64,000 nucleotides of DNA from Streptomyces canus (GCF_041435015.1 NZ_CP107989.1:8990001-9054000), one strand, 5' to 3'; counted from the first letter of the stretch, positions 53,187-62,646 are shown. Numbers and translations: made by a program. Notes: generated by a model from the sequence alone, not told the origin.

Positions 53187-54131
53187 ATGGCGGCGCGACC
53201 CAGAACCGACGACTCGGGCGGCGGCACGCACACGCTGGGGCTCCTCTACCCGCCCTCCGGACGCCTCCACGACTACACCACCATGCAGCTCGCCTTCGTG
53301 GGCGGGGTGGCCGAGGCCGCCGCCCAACAGGGCTACGACCTGCTGCTCGCCCCCGCCGGCAGCCATGGCGACCCCTCTTTCCCGCGGATGATCGACGACC
53401 GGCGGGTGGACGGTGTGATCGTCATGGAGATCCGCCGGGAGGACGATCGCGTCGAGCGCCTGGCCGAGGCGGGTTTCCCCTTCGTGGCCATCGGCCGCAA
53501 CCACCGGGCCGACGCGGCCGGCTGGGTCGACCTGGACTTCGCCGGACTGGCCGGCGGCTGCGTCCAGCACCTCGCCGACCTCGGCCACCGCAGAATCGCC
53601 TTCGTCAACCGGTCCGAGCAACTGTTCAACAGCGGCTACGGCTTCGCGCGGCTCGGGGACGAGGGCTACACCCAGGCGATGAAGAAACTGCTGCTCACCC
53701 CGCACGCCTACCTGTGCGGCGACGACCTCGCCTCGGGGGAGAAGGTCGTGGAGCGGATCCTGAGCGAGGACCCGGCGACGACGTCGCTGGTCACCATGAA
53801 CGAAGCGGCCCTGGAGGGCGTCTACCGCGGACTCACCCGGCACGGCCGCAGCGTGCCGCGCGACTTCTCCGTCGTCGGCGTCGCGGCCAGTCCCTGGGCC
53901 GAACAGGTGAACCCGCCCCTCACCGCCGCCGAGATACCCGCCAAGGAGATGAGCCGGGTCGCCGTGGACCTGATGATGCGGCGGCTGCGCTCACCGGACT
54001 CGCCGCCCCGGCACGTCCTGCTGAAACCGCTGATCACCCTGCGCGGCAGCACGGGACGCTGCCAGACGGTGCCGGGCTCGGAACCCGAGAATGAACTCCC
54101 CGATTTCCCTGATATAGACCTGGATTTCTGA
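53187..54131 (+). CDS. LacI-family sugar-sensor domain without the HTH
   Basis: Protein of 314 residues that starts at ATG 53187 straight into the effector domain of LacI regulators: THTLGLLYPPSGRLHDYTTMQLAFVGGVA, VDGVIVMEIRRED, HLADLGHRRIAFVNRSE, DFSVVGVAASPWAEQVNPPLT and KEMSRVAVDLMMRRL. The roughly 60-residue N-terminal HTH and hinge are absent, and the DNA just upstream is coding for the phosphatase, so it is not a missed start. The C terminus is unusually acidic (ENELPDFPDIDLDF). No signal peptide. It probably binds a sugar in the cytoplasm and works through protein contacts. Confidence 0.85.
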   Translation: MAARPRTDDSGGGTHTLGLLYPPSGRLHDYTTMQLAFVGGVAEAAAQQGYDLLLAPAGSHGDPSFPRMIDDRRVDGVIVMEIRREDDRVERLAEAGFPFVAIGRNHRADAAGWVDLDFAGLAGGCVQHLADLGHRRIAFVNRSEQLFNSGYGFARLGDEGYTQAMKKLLLTPHAYLCGDDLASGEKVVERILSEDPATTSLVTMNEAALEGVYRGLTRHGRSVPRDFSVVGVAASPWAEQVNPPLTAAEIPAKEMSRVAVDLMMRRLRSPDSPPRHVLLKPLITLRGSTGRCQTVPGSEPENELPDFPDIDLDF

Positions 54132-54176
54132 TACGTCCGTTTCTGTGACCCGATCACCGAACCCTGGGAGCAGAAC

Positions 54177-55421
54177 ATGTCGTACCCCCTCGACCGCCGC
54201 GGTTTTCTCCGCGCCTCGGGCGCGACAGCGGCCGCTGCCGGCCTCGGCGCAGGTGCGGCCATGACCTCCTGCAGCTCGGACACGTCGGGCCCGGTGACCC
54301 TCGAATGGTGGGACTACTTCACCCTGGACAATTTCCAGCCCGGAATGAACCGCCTGATCAAGGACATCGAGGCCGGCGTCCCGGCCGTGCGGATCGAGCG
54401 GCGGACCTTCCCGTTCGCGGAGCTGGAACGGCAGATCACCCTGGGCGCGATCTCCGGCGACCTGCCCGACCTCGCCATCGTCGACAACGTCGCCATGAAC
54501 ACCCTCGGGAGCAGCCGTCTGCTGGCCGACCTCACCGCCAGAGTGAAGAAATGGGGCCAGGCCGACCAGTACTACAAGGGCCCCTGGGAGGGCTGCCAGG
54601 TGGGCGGAAAGACTCTGGGCATCCCCAACAACAGCAACTGCCTCGCCCTCTACTGCAACACCCGCATGCTCAAGTCCGCCGGCGTCGAACCCCCCACCAC
54701 CTGGGACGAACTGGCCTCCGCCGCCCAGAAACTCACCAGCGGCGACCGCTACGGCCTGGCGCTGAGCGCGATCAACACCGAGGAAGGTGTCTTCCAGTTC
54801 CTGCCGTTCCTGTGGCAGGCGGGTGGCGACCTGGACACCTTCAGCACCTACGGCGCCACCGCGCTCACCTTCCTGGACGAACTGATCGCCAAGGGCTCTC
54901 TGTCCGAACAGTGCGTGGGCTGGACCCAGCAGGACGTCAACACCCGCTTCCTCAACCAGCGTGCCGCGATGCAGATCAACGGCCCGTGGCAGATCCCCAC
55001 CCTGAAGAAGGCCGCCTTCGACTGGAACGTCGTCGCCCTGCCGCGCGACAAGGAGGCCGCCACCTGCCTGGGCGGCGAGAACTGGGTCGTGATGGCGAAC
55101 AGCAAGCACGTGGACAAGGCGTGGGAGGTCCTGGAGTACACGCAGCGCCCCTCGGTCCTGGTGCCGTACCTGGTGGCCTTCGGTGAACTCCCCGCCCGCA
55201 AGGACCTCGCCGACCGCGGCAGCTGGGCCTCGGACCCGGCCCTGCGGCTCTTCCTCAGCCAGCTGCCCCTGGCCCGGCCGCGTCAGTACGGCCCCCACTA
55301 CACCGAGGCCTCTCAGGCCATCGCGGAGGCGGAGCAGGCCGTGCTCACCGGATCCGCGTCCCCGTCCGCCGCGGCCAGGACCGCGGCCGTGAAGATCGAC
55401 AAAGCTCTGAGCGCGCAATGA
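54177..55421 (+). CDS. Sugar-binding protein of CUT1 ABC transporter (SBP family 1)
   Basis: Protein of 414 residues. The Tat-type signal DRRGFLRASGATAAAAG runs into a lipobox-like AAMTSC, so it is probably a Tat-exported lipoprotein. The mature domain is extracellular solute-binding family 1: TLEWWDYFTL, DLPDLAIVDNVAMNTL, VEPPTTWDELASAAQKL, AAMQINGPWQIPTLK and CLGGENWVVMANSKH. It captures an oligosaccharide. ATG 54177 after GGGAGCAG, 45 bp behind the LacI-like sensor gene. Its stop overlaps the next permease start. Confidence 0.92.
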   Translation: MSYPLDRRGFLRASGATAAAAGLGAGAAMTSCSSDTSGPVTLEWWDYFTLDNFQPGMNRLIKDIEAGVPAVRIERRTFPFAELERQITLGAISGDLPDLAIVDNVAMNTLGSSRLLADLTARVKKWGQADQYYKGPWEGCQVGGKTLGIPNNSNCLALYCNTRMLKSAGVEPPTTWDELASAAQKLTSGDRYGLALSAINTEEGVFQFLPFLWQAGGDLDTFSTYGATALTFLDELIAKGSLSEQCVGWTQQDVNTRFLNQRAAMQINGPWQIPTLKKAAFDWNVVALPRDKEAATCLGGENWVVMANSKHVDKAWEVLEYTQRPSVLVPYLVAFGELPARKDLADRGSWASDPALRLFLSQLPLARPRQYGPHYTEASQAIAEAEQAVLTGSASPSAAARTAAVKIDKALSAQ

Positions 55422-56329
55422 ACCAGCCCTCCGCGCGCCGCCGCCGCACCGGCTACCTCTTCTGCCTGCCGGGCATGGCCTTCCTCGCCCTTTTCCTGGC
55501 CTACCCGCTGCTCTACAACGTGTGGACGTCCGTCCACGACGTCGACCTGGGCCAACTCCTCGGTGGGGCCGAGCGGTTCAACGGACTGGACAACTACCGG
55601 ACCGTGGCCGACGACCCGGCCTTCTGGCACTCCGTGCGCCTCTCCCTGGTCTTCACCCTCGGCTCGCTGCTGCTCCAGTTCACGATCGGCTTCGCCCTGG
55701 CTCTGCTCTTCGCCCGCCCGTTCCCCTTCAACGGCCTGCTGCGCTCCCTCCTGCTGGTCGCCTGGCTGCTGCCGCCGGTGGTCAGCGGCACCCTCTTCCG
55801 CTGGATGCTGGACGCGGAGTCCGGCGCCTACAACGCCCTGTTCCAGGCAGTCGGCCTGAGCGGTCTCTCCCACGACTGGCTCACCGACCCGTCCACCTCG
55901 ATGGCGGGGGTGGTCTTCGCCAACGTCTGGGTCGGCGTGCCCTTCAACATGCTGCTGCTCCTGGTCGGACTGCACACCATCGACCCCGAACTCCACGAGG
56001 CCGCCGCCATCGACGGAGCGAGCGCCGGCCAGCGTTTCCGCCACATCACCCTCCCGCTGATGCGGCCCGTCTCGGTGACCGTGCTCCTCCTCGGCCTGCT
56101 CTACACCTTCAAGGTCTTCGACCTCGTCTTCGTGATGACCGGCGGCGGCCCCGTCGACGCCACCCGCGTGCTCTCCCTCTACGTCTACGAGGTGTTCTTC
56201 TCGTTCTTCCGGTTCGGCCAGGGAGCCGCGGCCGGCCTGCTGCTGCTCGTCGTACCCCTGCTGGCAGGCGTCTGGTACGTACGACGGCTGCGGCGCGAGG
56301 ACGAGGCGCCGGCGGGAGGTGCCGTATGA
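55418..56329 (+). CDS. Sugar ABC transporter permease, MalF type
   Basis: Permease of 303 residues with six helices. It starts RRRTGYLFCLPGMAFLALFLAYPLLYNV; the EAA loop reads LHEAAAIDGASAGQRFRHITLPLMRPV. The ATG overlaps the binding-protein stop (ATGA), indicating coupled translation. With the next permease it makes the CUT1 channel. No ATPase gene is present here, so as in many Streptomyces sugar systems a shared MsiK-type ATPase encoded elsewhere is probably used. Confidence 0.92.
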   Translation: MNQPSARRRRTGYLFCLPGMAFLALFLAYPLLYNVWTSVHDVDLGQLLGGAERFNGLDNYRTVADDPAFWHSVRLSLVFTLGSLLLQFTIGFALALLFARPFPFNGLLRSLLLVAWLLPPVVSGTLFRWMLDAESGAYNALFQAVGLSGLSHDWLTDPSTSMAGVVFANVWVGVPFNMLLLLVGLHTIDPELHEAAAIDGASAGQRFRHITLPLMRPVSVTVLLLGLLYTFKVFDLVFVMTGGGPVDATRVLSLYVYEVFFSFFRFGQGAAAGLLLLVVPLLAGVWYVRRLRREDEAPAGGAV

Positions 56330-57153
56330 GACCACCGCGCCACCCCTGGCTGTGGACCGTGATCGCCACGCTCATCACCGCCGTGTTCCTGCTGCCGGTG
56401 TACTGGATGGTGAAGACCAGCCTCACCCGGCCGGACCGCATCCTGAGGCCGGACCCGCAGTGGGCGCCCAGCCCCGTCACCGGCGAGAACTACTCGACGG
56501 CCCTGGGCTACGAGGGCCTGACCCGGGCCCTGTTCAACAGTCTGGTCATCTCCTGCGGGGTGGTCGCGCTCACGCTGCTTCTCGGCGTCCCGCTGGCCTA
56601 CGCCCTCGCCCGCATCCGCATGCGGGGCTCGGGCACGATGGTGCTCGCCCTCCTCGTCGCCCAGCTCCCGCCCGCCATCGTGCTGGCGGCCCCGCTGTTC
56701 ATCCTCGAACGCCGGGCCGGCCTCACCGGCACGTACCTGGGCCTGATCGCCGCCGACACCACGCTCACGCTGCCCTTCACGGTGATCGTGCTGCGTCCCG
56801 TGATGCGCAGCATGTCCCCGGAGCTGGAGGAGGCGGCCCTGGTCGACGGCTGCGGACTCCCCGGTGTGCTGCTGCGGGTCGTCCTGCCGCTCATGGTGCC
56901 CGGAGTGGTCGCGGCGGCCGGACTGTCCTTCCTGATCGGCTGGGGCGAGTTCCTGTTCGGGCTGACGCTCGGCGAGGGGCCCGACGTCCAGCCCGTCACC
57001 GTCCTGCTCAACGCCTTCATCGGGCAGCACGGGACGTCGTGGGGCGCCCTGATGGCCACCGCCACCCTCATCAGCATCCCGGTGGTCTGCGTCTTCGCCG
57101 TCTTCCAACGCTTCATCGTCGGCGGGCTCACCGCGGGCAGCGTGAGGGGCTGA
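56326..57153 (+). CDS. Sugar ABC transporter permease, MalG type
   Basis: Permease of 275 residues. It opens LWTVIATLITAVFLLPVYWMVKTSL; the EAA loop is LEEAALVDGCGLPGVLLRVVLPLMVPG. The ATG overlaps the MalF-type stop (ATGA). Forms the transporter core with the MalF-type permease. The alpha-xylosidase-like gene follows after 5 bp, so transporter and glycosidase are one transcript. Confidence 0.92.
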   Translation: MRPPRHPWLWTVIATLITAVFLLPVYWMVKTSLTRPDRILRPDPQWAPSPVTGENYSTALGYEGLTRALFNSLVISCGVVALTLLLGVPLAYALARIRMRGSGTMVLALLVAQLPPAIVLAAPLFILERRAGLTGTYLGLIAADTTLTLPFTVIVLRPVMRSMSPELEEAALVDGCGLPGVLLRVVLPLMVPGVVAAAGLSFLIGWGEFLFGLTLGEGPDVQPVTVLLNAFIGQHGTSWGALMATATLISIPVVCVFAVFQRFIVGGLTAGSVRG

Positions 57154-57158
57154 ACGCC

Positions 57159-59174
57159 ATGCATCCTCGTGACCGCGCGCCCTGGGTGGCACCGCCGCCA
57201 CCCCCGATCCCGGCCGCGCCGGATCCCTTGGCCGGTGCTTCCGTCGCCTGTGCGGACAAGGACGGCGTGACCCTCGACGTACGCACCGCGGCCGGACGTA
57301 CCGGCGTCCTCCGGCTGCGCCCCGCGACGGGCAACTGCCTACGGATCACGCTGCGGCTGGACGGCGTACCGGCCGCGCCGCGGGTGTCCGTCGTCACCGC
57401 GCCGACGGACACCCGCAGCACGGTCGAGCGGTCACCGGACGCCGTCACCCTCCACCTGGAGTCGCTGTGTCTCAAAGCCCGTCTGACGCCGTTCACCATG
57501 GAATTGACGGACCGTCAGCTGCGACAGGCGACCGACGTGAGCGACCCCGGCGGACGCAGGACCGTCCTGCCCCTCGGCGTCACCGAACTCGCCGACGGCC
57601 GGCTGGCCTACCACGACAGCTGGTTCACCGAGCCCGACGAGCACTTCTACGGCCTCGGCGAGCGCTTCACCGGCCCCGATCTGCGAGGCCAACGCGTCGA
57701 CTGCTGGATCGAGGACGCCCAGGGCTCGACCGGCACCCGCTCCTACAAGGCCATCCCGTTCCTGCTCTCCAGCCGGGGCTACGCCGTCCTCGTGGACACC
57801 ACCACCGCGGCCTCCTTCGATCTCGCCCACAGCAACACGGGCGCCTGGTCCCTGACCGTCCCCGACGAGGAACTCGACTACTACCTGATCACCGGCACCC
57901 CCGCCGAGTGCCTGCGCACCTACCGCGACCTGACCGGCCCCGCCCTGCTGCCCCCGGACTGGGCCTTCGGCCCCTGGATCTCCGGCGGATTCCGCCCGGA
58001 CAGCGCGGACGAGGTACGCGAGCGAGCCCGTCGTATCCGCGAACTCGGCTTCCCCTGCGACGTGGTGCACATCGACACCTACTGGCAGCGCCCCGGCTGC
58101 TGGTCGGACATGGAGTGGGACACCGAGGCGTTCCCGGACCCCCGCGGGCTGATGGCTTACTTGGCGGGACAGGGCTTCCACGTCTCGCTCTGGATGAACC
58201 CGTACATCAGCGTCGACAGCCCGTACTTCGCCGAGGCGGACCGCAACGGCTGGTTCCTGCACGCCCCTTCGGGCACTACCTGGACCGGCCAGGTCTGGGG
58301 CGGCGCGCATCCGGACTCGGCCGTCCTCGACCTGACCCATCCCGGCGCCGTCGACTGGTTCCAGGAGCGCGTCCGCCAGGTCCTGGCCACCGGAGTCTCG
58401 GTCCTGAAGACGGACTTCGGTGAGGCGGTTCCCGCGGAGACGGTGGCGTACGACGGCATGACCGGCGACCGGCTGCACAACCTCTACCCCCTGCTCTTCA
58501 ACGACCTGGTCGCAAAGGTCACCCAGGAGGCTGCCGGCCACGGCCTGACCTGGGGCCGCTCCACCTGGACCGGCGGCCAGCGGCACGGCGCCAAGTGGAC
58601 CGGCGACCCCAACGCGAGCTGGCAGGACCTGGCGTCGACCCTGCGCGCGGGCCTCTCGCTCTCCTTCTCCGGTCACCCTTTCTGGAGCCACGACATCGGC
58701 GGCTTCCACGGCACACCGGATCCCGAACTCTTCGTCCGCTGGGCGCAGTTCGGCCTGCTGTCACCCCTCAGCCGGTTCCACGGCATGACCTCCCGGCTGC
58801 CCTGGGACTTCGGCGAGGAGGCGTACACGGCCGTCCTGCACGCGGCCCGGCTGCGCACGAGCCTGCTGCCGTACATCCACCGCGCCGCCGCCGACGCGGT
58901 CCGCACCGGGGAACCGCTCGCCCGTCCCATGGCCCTGGACCACCCCGACCGCCCGGACGCGCACGCGGCCGACCTTCAGTACCTGCTGGGCCCCGACCTG
59001 CTGGTCGCCCCCCTGTACGCGCCGGGAGGACGGCGGCAGGTGTGGTTCCCGCCGGGGGAGTGGCTGCCGTACGCGGGCTCCGGAGGGCCGCTCACCGGCC
59101 CTGCCTGGCGTCGGGTCCGCATCCCCCTCACCGCCGCCCCGCTCTGGCTACGGGCCGGAGCGCACGTTCTGTGA
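57159..59174 (+). CDS. GH31 glycosidase, alpha-xylosidase (YicI)-like
   Basis: Cytoplasmic glycosidase of 671 residues, no signal peptide. Nucleophile Asp in VLKTDFGEAVP, the form seen in YicI-type alpha-xylosidases; acid/base Asp in KWTGDPNASWQDL; LLPPDWAFGPWISGGF and CDVVHIDTYWQ mark the barrel start. It would release alpha-xylose (or glucose) from imported oligosaccharides such as isoprimeverose. ATG 57159. The final gene of the transporter operon; the substrate assignment is by family and should be taken as xylosidase-like. Confidence 0.88.
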   Translation: MHPRDRAPWVAPPPPPIPAAPDPLAGASVACADKDGVTLDVRTAAGRTGVLRLRPATGNCLRITLRLDGVPAAPRVSVVTAPTDTRSTVERSPDAVTLHLESLCLKARLTPFTMELTDRQLRQATDVSDPGGRRTVLPLGVTELADGRLAYHDSWFTEPDEHFYGLGERFTGPDLRGQRVDCWIEDAQGSTGTRSYKAIPFLLSSRGYAVLVDTTTAASFDLAHSNTGAWSLTVPDEELDYYLITGTPAECLRTYRDLTGPALLPPDWAFGPWISGGFRPDSADEVRERARRIRELGFPCDVVHIDTYWQRPGCWSDMEWDTEAFPDPRGLMAYLAGQGFHVSLWMNPYISVDSPYFAEADRNGWFLHAPSGTTWTGQVWGGAHPDSAVLDLTHPGAVDWFQERVRQVLATGVSVLKTDFGEAVPAETVAYDGMTGDRLHNLYPLLFNDLVAKVTQEAAGHGLTWGRSTWTGGQRHGAKWTGDPNASWQDLASTLRAGLSLSFSGHPFWSHDIGGFHGTPDPELFVRWAQFGLLSPLSRFHGMTSRLPWDFGEEAYTAVLHAARLRTSLLPYIHRAAADAVRTGEPLARPMALDHPDRPDAHAADLQYLLGPDLLVAPLYAPGGRRQVWFPPGEWLPYAGSGGPLTGPAWRRVRIPLTAAPLWLRAGAHVL

Positions 59175-59283
59175 GCAGGAGGTCGCACACCGCCCCGGTG
59201 GCGTGCGCCGACTGTCCGGGGCGCTCCCGAGGTGCCACTCTGGGACGGGAGAGGCATCCGCCGAGGGGACTCGGGAGGGCCCG

Positions 59284-60762
59284 ATGGGACGTGACGTGCC
59301 GGCCCTGGTGTTCACGCGGGAGGACCGCCGACGGTACCGGGACAAGATGCACACCTGCCTCGACGTCCTCGCGCAGATGCTGCGCGAGTCCGGCTTCGAG
59401 AGCGAGCGGCCGCAGGTCGGGCTGGAGATCGAGCTCAACCTGGTGGGCGAGGACGGTCTCCCGGTGATGCGGAACACCGAGGTGCTCCAGGCGATCGCCG
59501 ACCCGGCCTGGTCCAGCGAGCTGGGCCGCTTCAACCTGGAGATCAACATTCCGCCGCGCCGGCTCCTGTCCGGCGGGCCCGGCTCCTGGGAGCAGGAGAT
59601 CCGTGACGCCCTCAACCACGCCGAGGAACGCGCCTCGGCCGTCGGCGCGCATCTGATCATGGTGGGCATCCTGCCGACGCTGGGCGAGGCGGACGTCGGA
59701 GAGACCGCCCTGTCGGGCGATCCGCGCTACCGGCTGCTCAACGAGCAGATCTTCGCGGCGCGCGGTGAGGACCTGCACATCAAGGTGGAGGGGGTGGACC
59801 GCCTGATGATGTACGCCGACGCCATCACCCCCGAGGCCGCCTGCACCAGCACGCAGTTCCATCTCCAGGTCGCCCCCAAGGAGTTCGCGGACTACTGGAA
59901 CGCGGCACAGGCCGTCGCGGGCGTGCAGATCGCCCTCGCGGCCAACTCGCCCTTCCTCTTCGGCAAGGAGCTGTGGCGCGAGACCCGCATCCCCCTCTTC
60001 GAGCAGGCCACCGACACCCGCCCCCAGGAGATCAAGGCACAAGGCGTACGGCCCCGGGTGTGGTTCGGGGAGCGGTGGATCACCAGCGTCTTCGATCTCT
60101 TCGAGGAGAACGTGCGCTATTTCCCCGCGCTCCTGCCGATCTGCGACGACGAGGACCCGCAGGAAGCACTGCACAGCGGCCGGGTTCCGGAACTCGGCGA
60201 ACTGACCCTGCACAACGGCACGATCTACCGCTGGAACCGCCCGATCTACGCCGTCACCGACAGCGGCCCGCACCTGCGCATCGAAAACCGGGTCCTGCCC
60301 GCCGGGCCCACCGTGGCCGACATCATCGCCAACGGTGCCTTCTACTACGGCCTGACGCGCGCCCTGGTCGACGAGGACCGGCCGGTGTGGACACGCATGT
60401 CCTTCTCGGTCGCCGAGGAGAACCTGCACACCGCCGCCCGTGACGGCATCGACGCCCGCCTGTACTGGCCGGGAACGGGCGAAGTGCCTGTCACGGAGCT
60501 GGTGTTGCGGCGCCTGCTGCCCCTGGCCCACCGGGGCCTGGAGCTGGCCGGCATGGACGCGCAGTGGCGTGAGCCCCTGCTCGGCGTCATCGAGCAGCGC
60601 TGCGTCACCGGCCGCAACGGCGCCCTGTGGCAGGCGGAGACGGTCCACCACCTGGAGAAGGCCGGCGTCGGAGACCGTCAGGAGGCGCTGCGGCGGATGA
60701 CGACGACGTACATGGACTACATGCACCTCAACGCACCGGCGCACACCTGGCCCGTGGACTGA
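59284..60762 (+). CDS. Glutamate-cysteine ligase family (GCS2-like) protein
   Basis: Protein of 492 residues. GCS2 features: VGLEIELNLVGEDGLPV (metal-binding Glu residues), LGRFNLEINIPPRRL, AACTSTQFHLQVAP, ALAANSPFLFGKELWRETRIPLFEQA and HLRIENRVLPAGPTVAD. The family joins glutamate to an amine by an ATP-dependent gamma-glutamyl bond. The length exceeds the YbdK type, and the genuine amine substrate is unknown; actinobacteria make mycothiol rather than glutathione, so gamma-glutamylation of another amine or an ergothioneine-like route is possible. ATG 59284 after GGAGGG. Its stop abuts the convergent oxidoreductase stop. Confidence 0.8.
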   Translation: MGRDVPALVFTREDRRRYRDKMHTCLDVLAQMLRESGFESERPQVGLEIELNLVGEDGLPVMRNTEVLQAIADPAWSSELGRFNLEINIPPRRLLSGGPGSWEQEIRDALNHAEERASAVGAHLIMVGILPTLGEADVGETALSGDPRYRLLNEQIFAARGEDLHIKVEGVDRLMMYADAITPEAACTSTQFHLQVAPKEFADYWNAAQAVAGVQIALAANSPFLFGKELWRETRIPLFEQATDTRPQEIKAQGVRPRVWFGERWITSVFDLFEENVRYFPALLPICDDEDPQEALHSGRVPELGELTLHNGTIYRWNRPIYAVTDSGPHLRIENRVLPAGPTVADIIANGAFYYGLTRALVDEDRPVWTRMSFSVAEENLHTAARDGIDARLYWPGTGEVPVTELVLRRLLPLAHRGLELAGMDAQWREPLLGVIEQRCVTGRNGALWQAETVHHLEKAGVGDRQEALRRMTTTYMDYMHLNAPAHTWPVD

Positions 60763-61866
60763 TCAGCGCCATTCCTGTGGAGGTGTCAGGGGCACCGGAA
60801 CAGGTCGCTCCACCGACGTCGACAGCTCGATCCGCCGCCCCTCGGCCGACGAACGCAGCAGGGCGGTCATCGTCTCCAGGACATGCAGGGCGAGTTCACC
60901 GCTCGCGCGCGGTGCCCGCTGTCCGTCGGCGGCGACGAAGTCGAGCAGACCGACGCCCCGGGCGGCGCCGACGTAGCCCGCGGACGGCGACAGCGTGCGC
61001 CAGCCCTTCTCGCCCTCGCCGAGTTCGAGGAGCCGTACCTCGCCGTCGAAGTTGTTCGGATCCGGGACCGTGAGGGTGCCCCTCTCGCCGTGGACCTCGA
61101 TCGGCGCGGCCGTCGTGGCCACGCCGTCGAAGCTCGTCGTGATCGTCGTCAGGGCCCCGCCCTCGTGTTCGAGGACCCCGGAGACATGGCTGTCCACCTC
61201 GACCGGGATCCGCTCGCCGGTGCGCGGGCCGGACCCGATGACCCGCTCGGTGCGGAGTCGGCTGGACGCCCCGATCACGGCACGCACCGGGCCCAGCAGA
61301 TGCACCAGGGAGGACAGGTAGTACGGCCCCATGTCCAGCAGGGGGCCGCCACCGGCCGTGTAGTAGAAGTCCGGGTGGGGATGCCACCGTTCGTGGCCGG
61401 GGGTGACCATGGCGGCCGAGGCGAACAGCGGGCGGCCGACCGCACCGGCCTCCACCGCCGCCCGTGCCGTCTGGACGCCGGTGCCCAGGACCGTGTCCGG
61501 CGCGCATCCCACTCCGACCGCCGCCTTCGCCGCGGCCTCCAGGACGGCGCGGGCGTCGGTGAGTTCGGCGGCCAGCGGTTTCTCACCGTAGACGTGCTTG
61601 CCGTGCCCGATGGCCCCGAGGGCGATCTCGGCGTGCGCCGAGGGGACGGTGAGATTCAGCACCGTGTCGACGTCCGGGCTGCTCAGCAGTTCCTCGACGG
61701 ACAGCGCCTGCACTCCGGGCAGTTCGGCGGCGACGGCGGCCGACCGGGAGGCGTCCAGGTCGGCGACCGCGGTGACGCGCACGGCCCGGTGGCCGACGAG
61801 TGTCTCCAGGTAGGCGCGGGAGATGACGCCGAGACCTACGACGCCGATGCGGTGCGCGTCGCCCAC
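60763..61866 (-). CDS. Gfo/Idh/MocA family oxidoreductase
   Basis: Protein of 367 residues. Rossmann motif RIGVVGLGVISRAYLETL, the conserved GKHVYGEKPLA with the catalytic Lys, and a C-terminal substrate domain (HPDFYYTAGGGPLLDMGPYYLSSLVHLLGP). It oxidises a sugar, inositol or sugar-derivative hydroxyl with NAD(P). The GTG at 61866 follows GAGAGG and lies inside the end of the ThuA gene (31-bp overlap), so the two are translated together. Its stop directly abuts that of the GCS2-like gene. Confidence 0.88.
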   Translation of the reverse strand: MGDAHRIGVVGLGVISRAYLETLVGHRAVRVTAVADLDASRSAAVAAELPGVQALSVEELLSSPDVDTVLNLTVPSAHAEIALGAIGHGKHVYGEKPLAAELTDARAVLEAAAKAAVGVGCAPDTVLGTGVQTARAAVEAGAVGRPLFASAAMVTPGHERWHPHPDFYYTAGGGPLLDMGPYYLSSLVHLLGPVRAVIGASSRLRTERVIGSGPRTGERIPVEVDSHVSGVLEHEGGALTTITTSFDGVATTAAPIEVHGERGTLTVPDPNNFDGEVRLLELGEGEKGWRTLSPSAGYVGAARGVGLLDFVAADGQRAPRASGELALHVLETMTALLRSSAEGRRIELSTSVERPVPVPLTPPQEWR

Positions 61867-62546
61867 AGCATGCCCCTCTCGATGACGGTACGGACGTGGG
61901 GGTTCTCGAGGACGTCGAGGTTGTGCCCGGGTGTCGTCACCACGACACGTCCGGCACCCCACTGGCGGGTCCAGACCGCCGGGGAGGTGACCGGCCGGTG
62001 CCAGGGCTGCCACGGCTGCGCCGGGTGGGTGGTGGTGGCCAGGACGTCGATCAGGTCGTCGTGGAGCACCCAGTACTGCTCGGTGTGCAGCTCGAAGTCC
62101 TCTATGCCCGCGGTGACGGGGTGTTCGCGGCCGAGCTCGGTGATCGTGACGGTGTACGGCAGGAAGTTGTCCTCCTCACCGCCCCGCCGCTCGCACGGTT
62201 CCTTGCCCGGGTGGGTCGCGAACTGGCCGCCCACCAGATGGAGGTAGTCGGAGGAGGCGCGGAACGAGTCGGCGATTCCGCCGTGCCAGCCGGTGAAGCC
62301 GGTACCGGCCGTGACGGCCGTGCTCAGTCCCGACACCTGCTCGGCGGTGATCTCCGACATGGTCACGCACTGCACGACGAGGTCGGTGGCGGCCATCTCG
62401 GCGCTGTCGGCGTAGACATCGGTCGACTCCTCGATCCGGACGTCGTAGCCACTGCTCTCCAGGAAGGGCAGAAACAGCTCCGTGGCCTTGACCGGCTGAT
62501 GTCCCTCCCAGCCGCCTCGGACCACCAGTGCTTTCTTACGCGTCAT
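61836..62546 (-). CDS. ThuA-domain protein (trehalose utilisation type)
   Basis: Protein of 236 residues. ThuA landmarks: KALVVRGGWEGHQPVKATELFLPFL, DLVVQCVTMSEIT, GTGFTGWHGGIADSFR and a final GAGRVVVTTPGHNLDVLENPHVR. The family has a glutamine-amidotransferase-like fold and is linked to trehalose or other disaccharide breakdown through 3-keto sugars; the adjacent Gfo/Idh/MocA oxidoreductase is its usual partner. ATG 62546 after AAAGGAACAAG. First gene of the two-gene operon; a DasR-like box lies 100 bp upstream. Confidence 0.88.
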   Translation of the reverse strand: MTRKKALVVRGGWEGHQPVKATELFLPFLESSGYDVRIEESTDVYADSAEMAATDLVVQCVTMSEITAEQVSGLSTAVTAGTGFTGWHGGIADSFRASSDYLHLVGGQFATHPGKEPCERRGGEEDNFLPYTVTITELGREHPVTAGIEDFELHTEQYWVLHDDLIDVLATTTHPAQPWQPWHRPVTSPAVWTRQWGAGRVVVTTPGHNLDVLENPHVRTVIERGMLWATRTASAS

Positions 62547-62646
62547 CTTGTTCCTTTGTGGGGCAGTAAAGGGCTCCTGGGGGAGTTCCCCCGGACGGGC
62601 CGGAGGAAATCCACGTTCCGCGTGCCGGGATTTCGCCAACCTCGAT

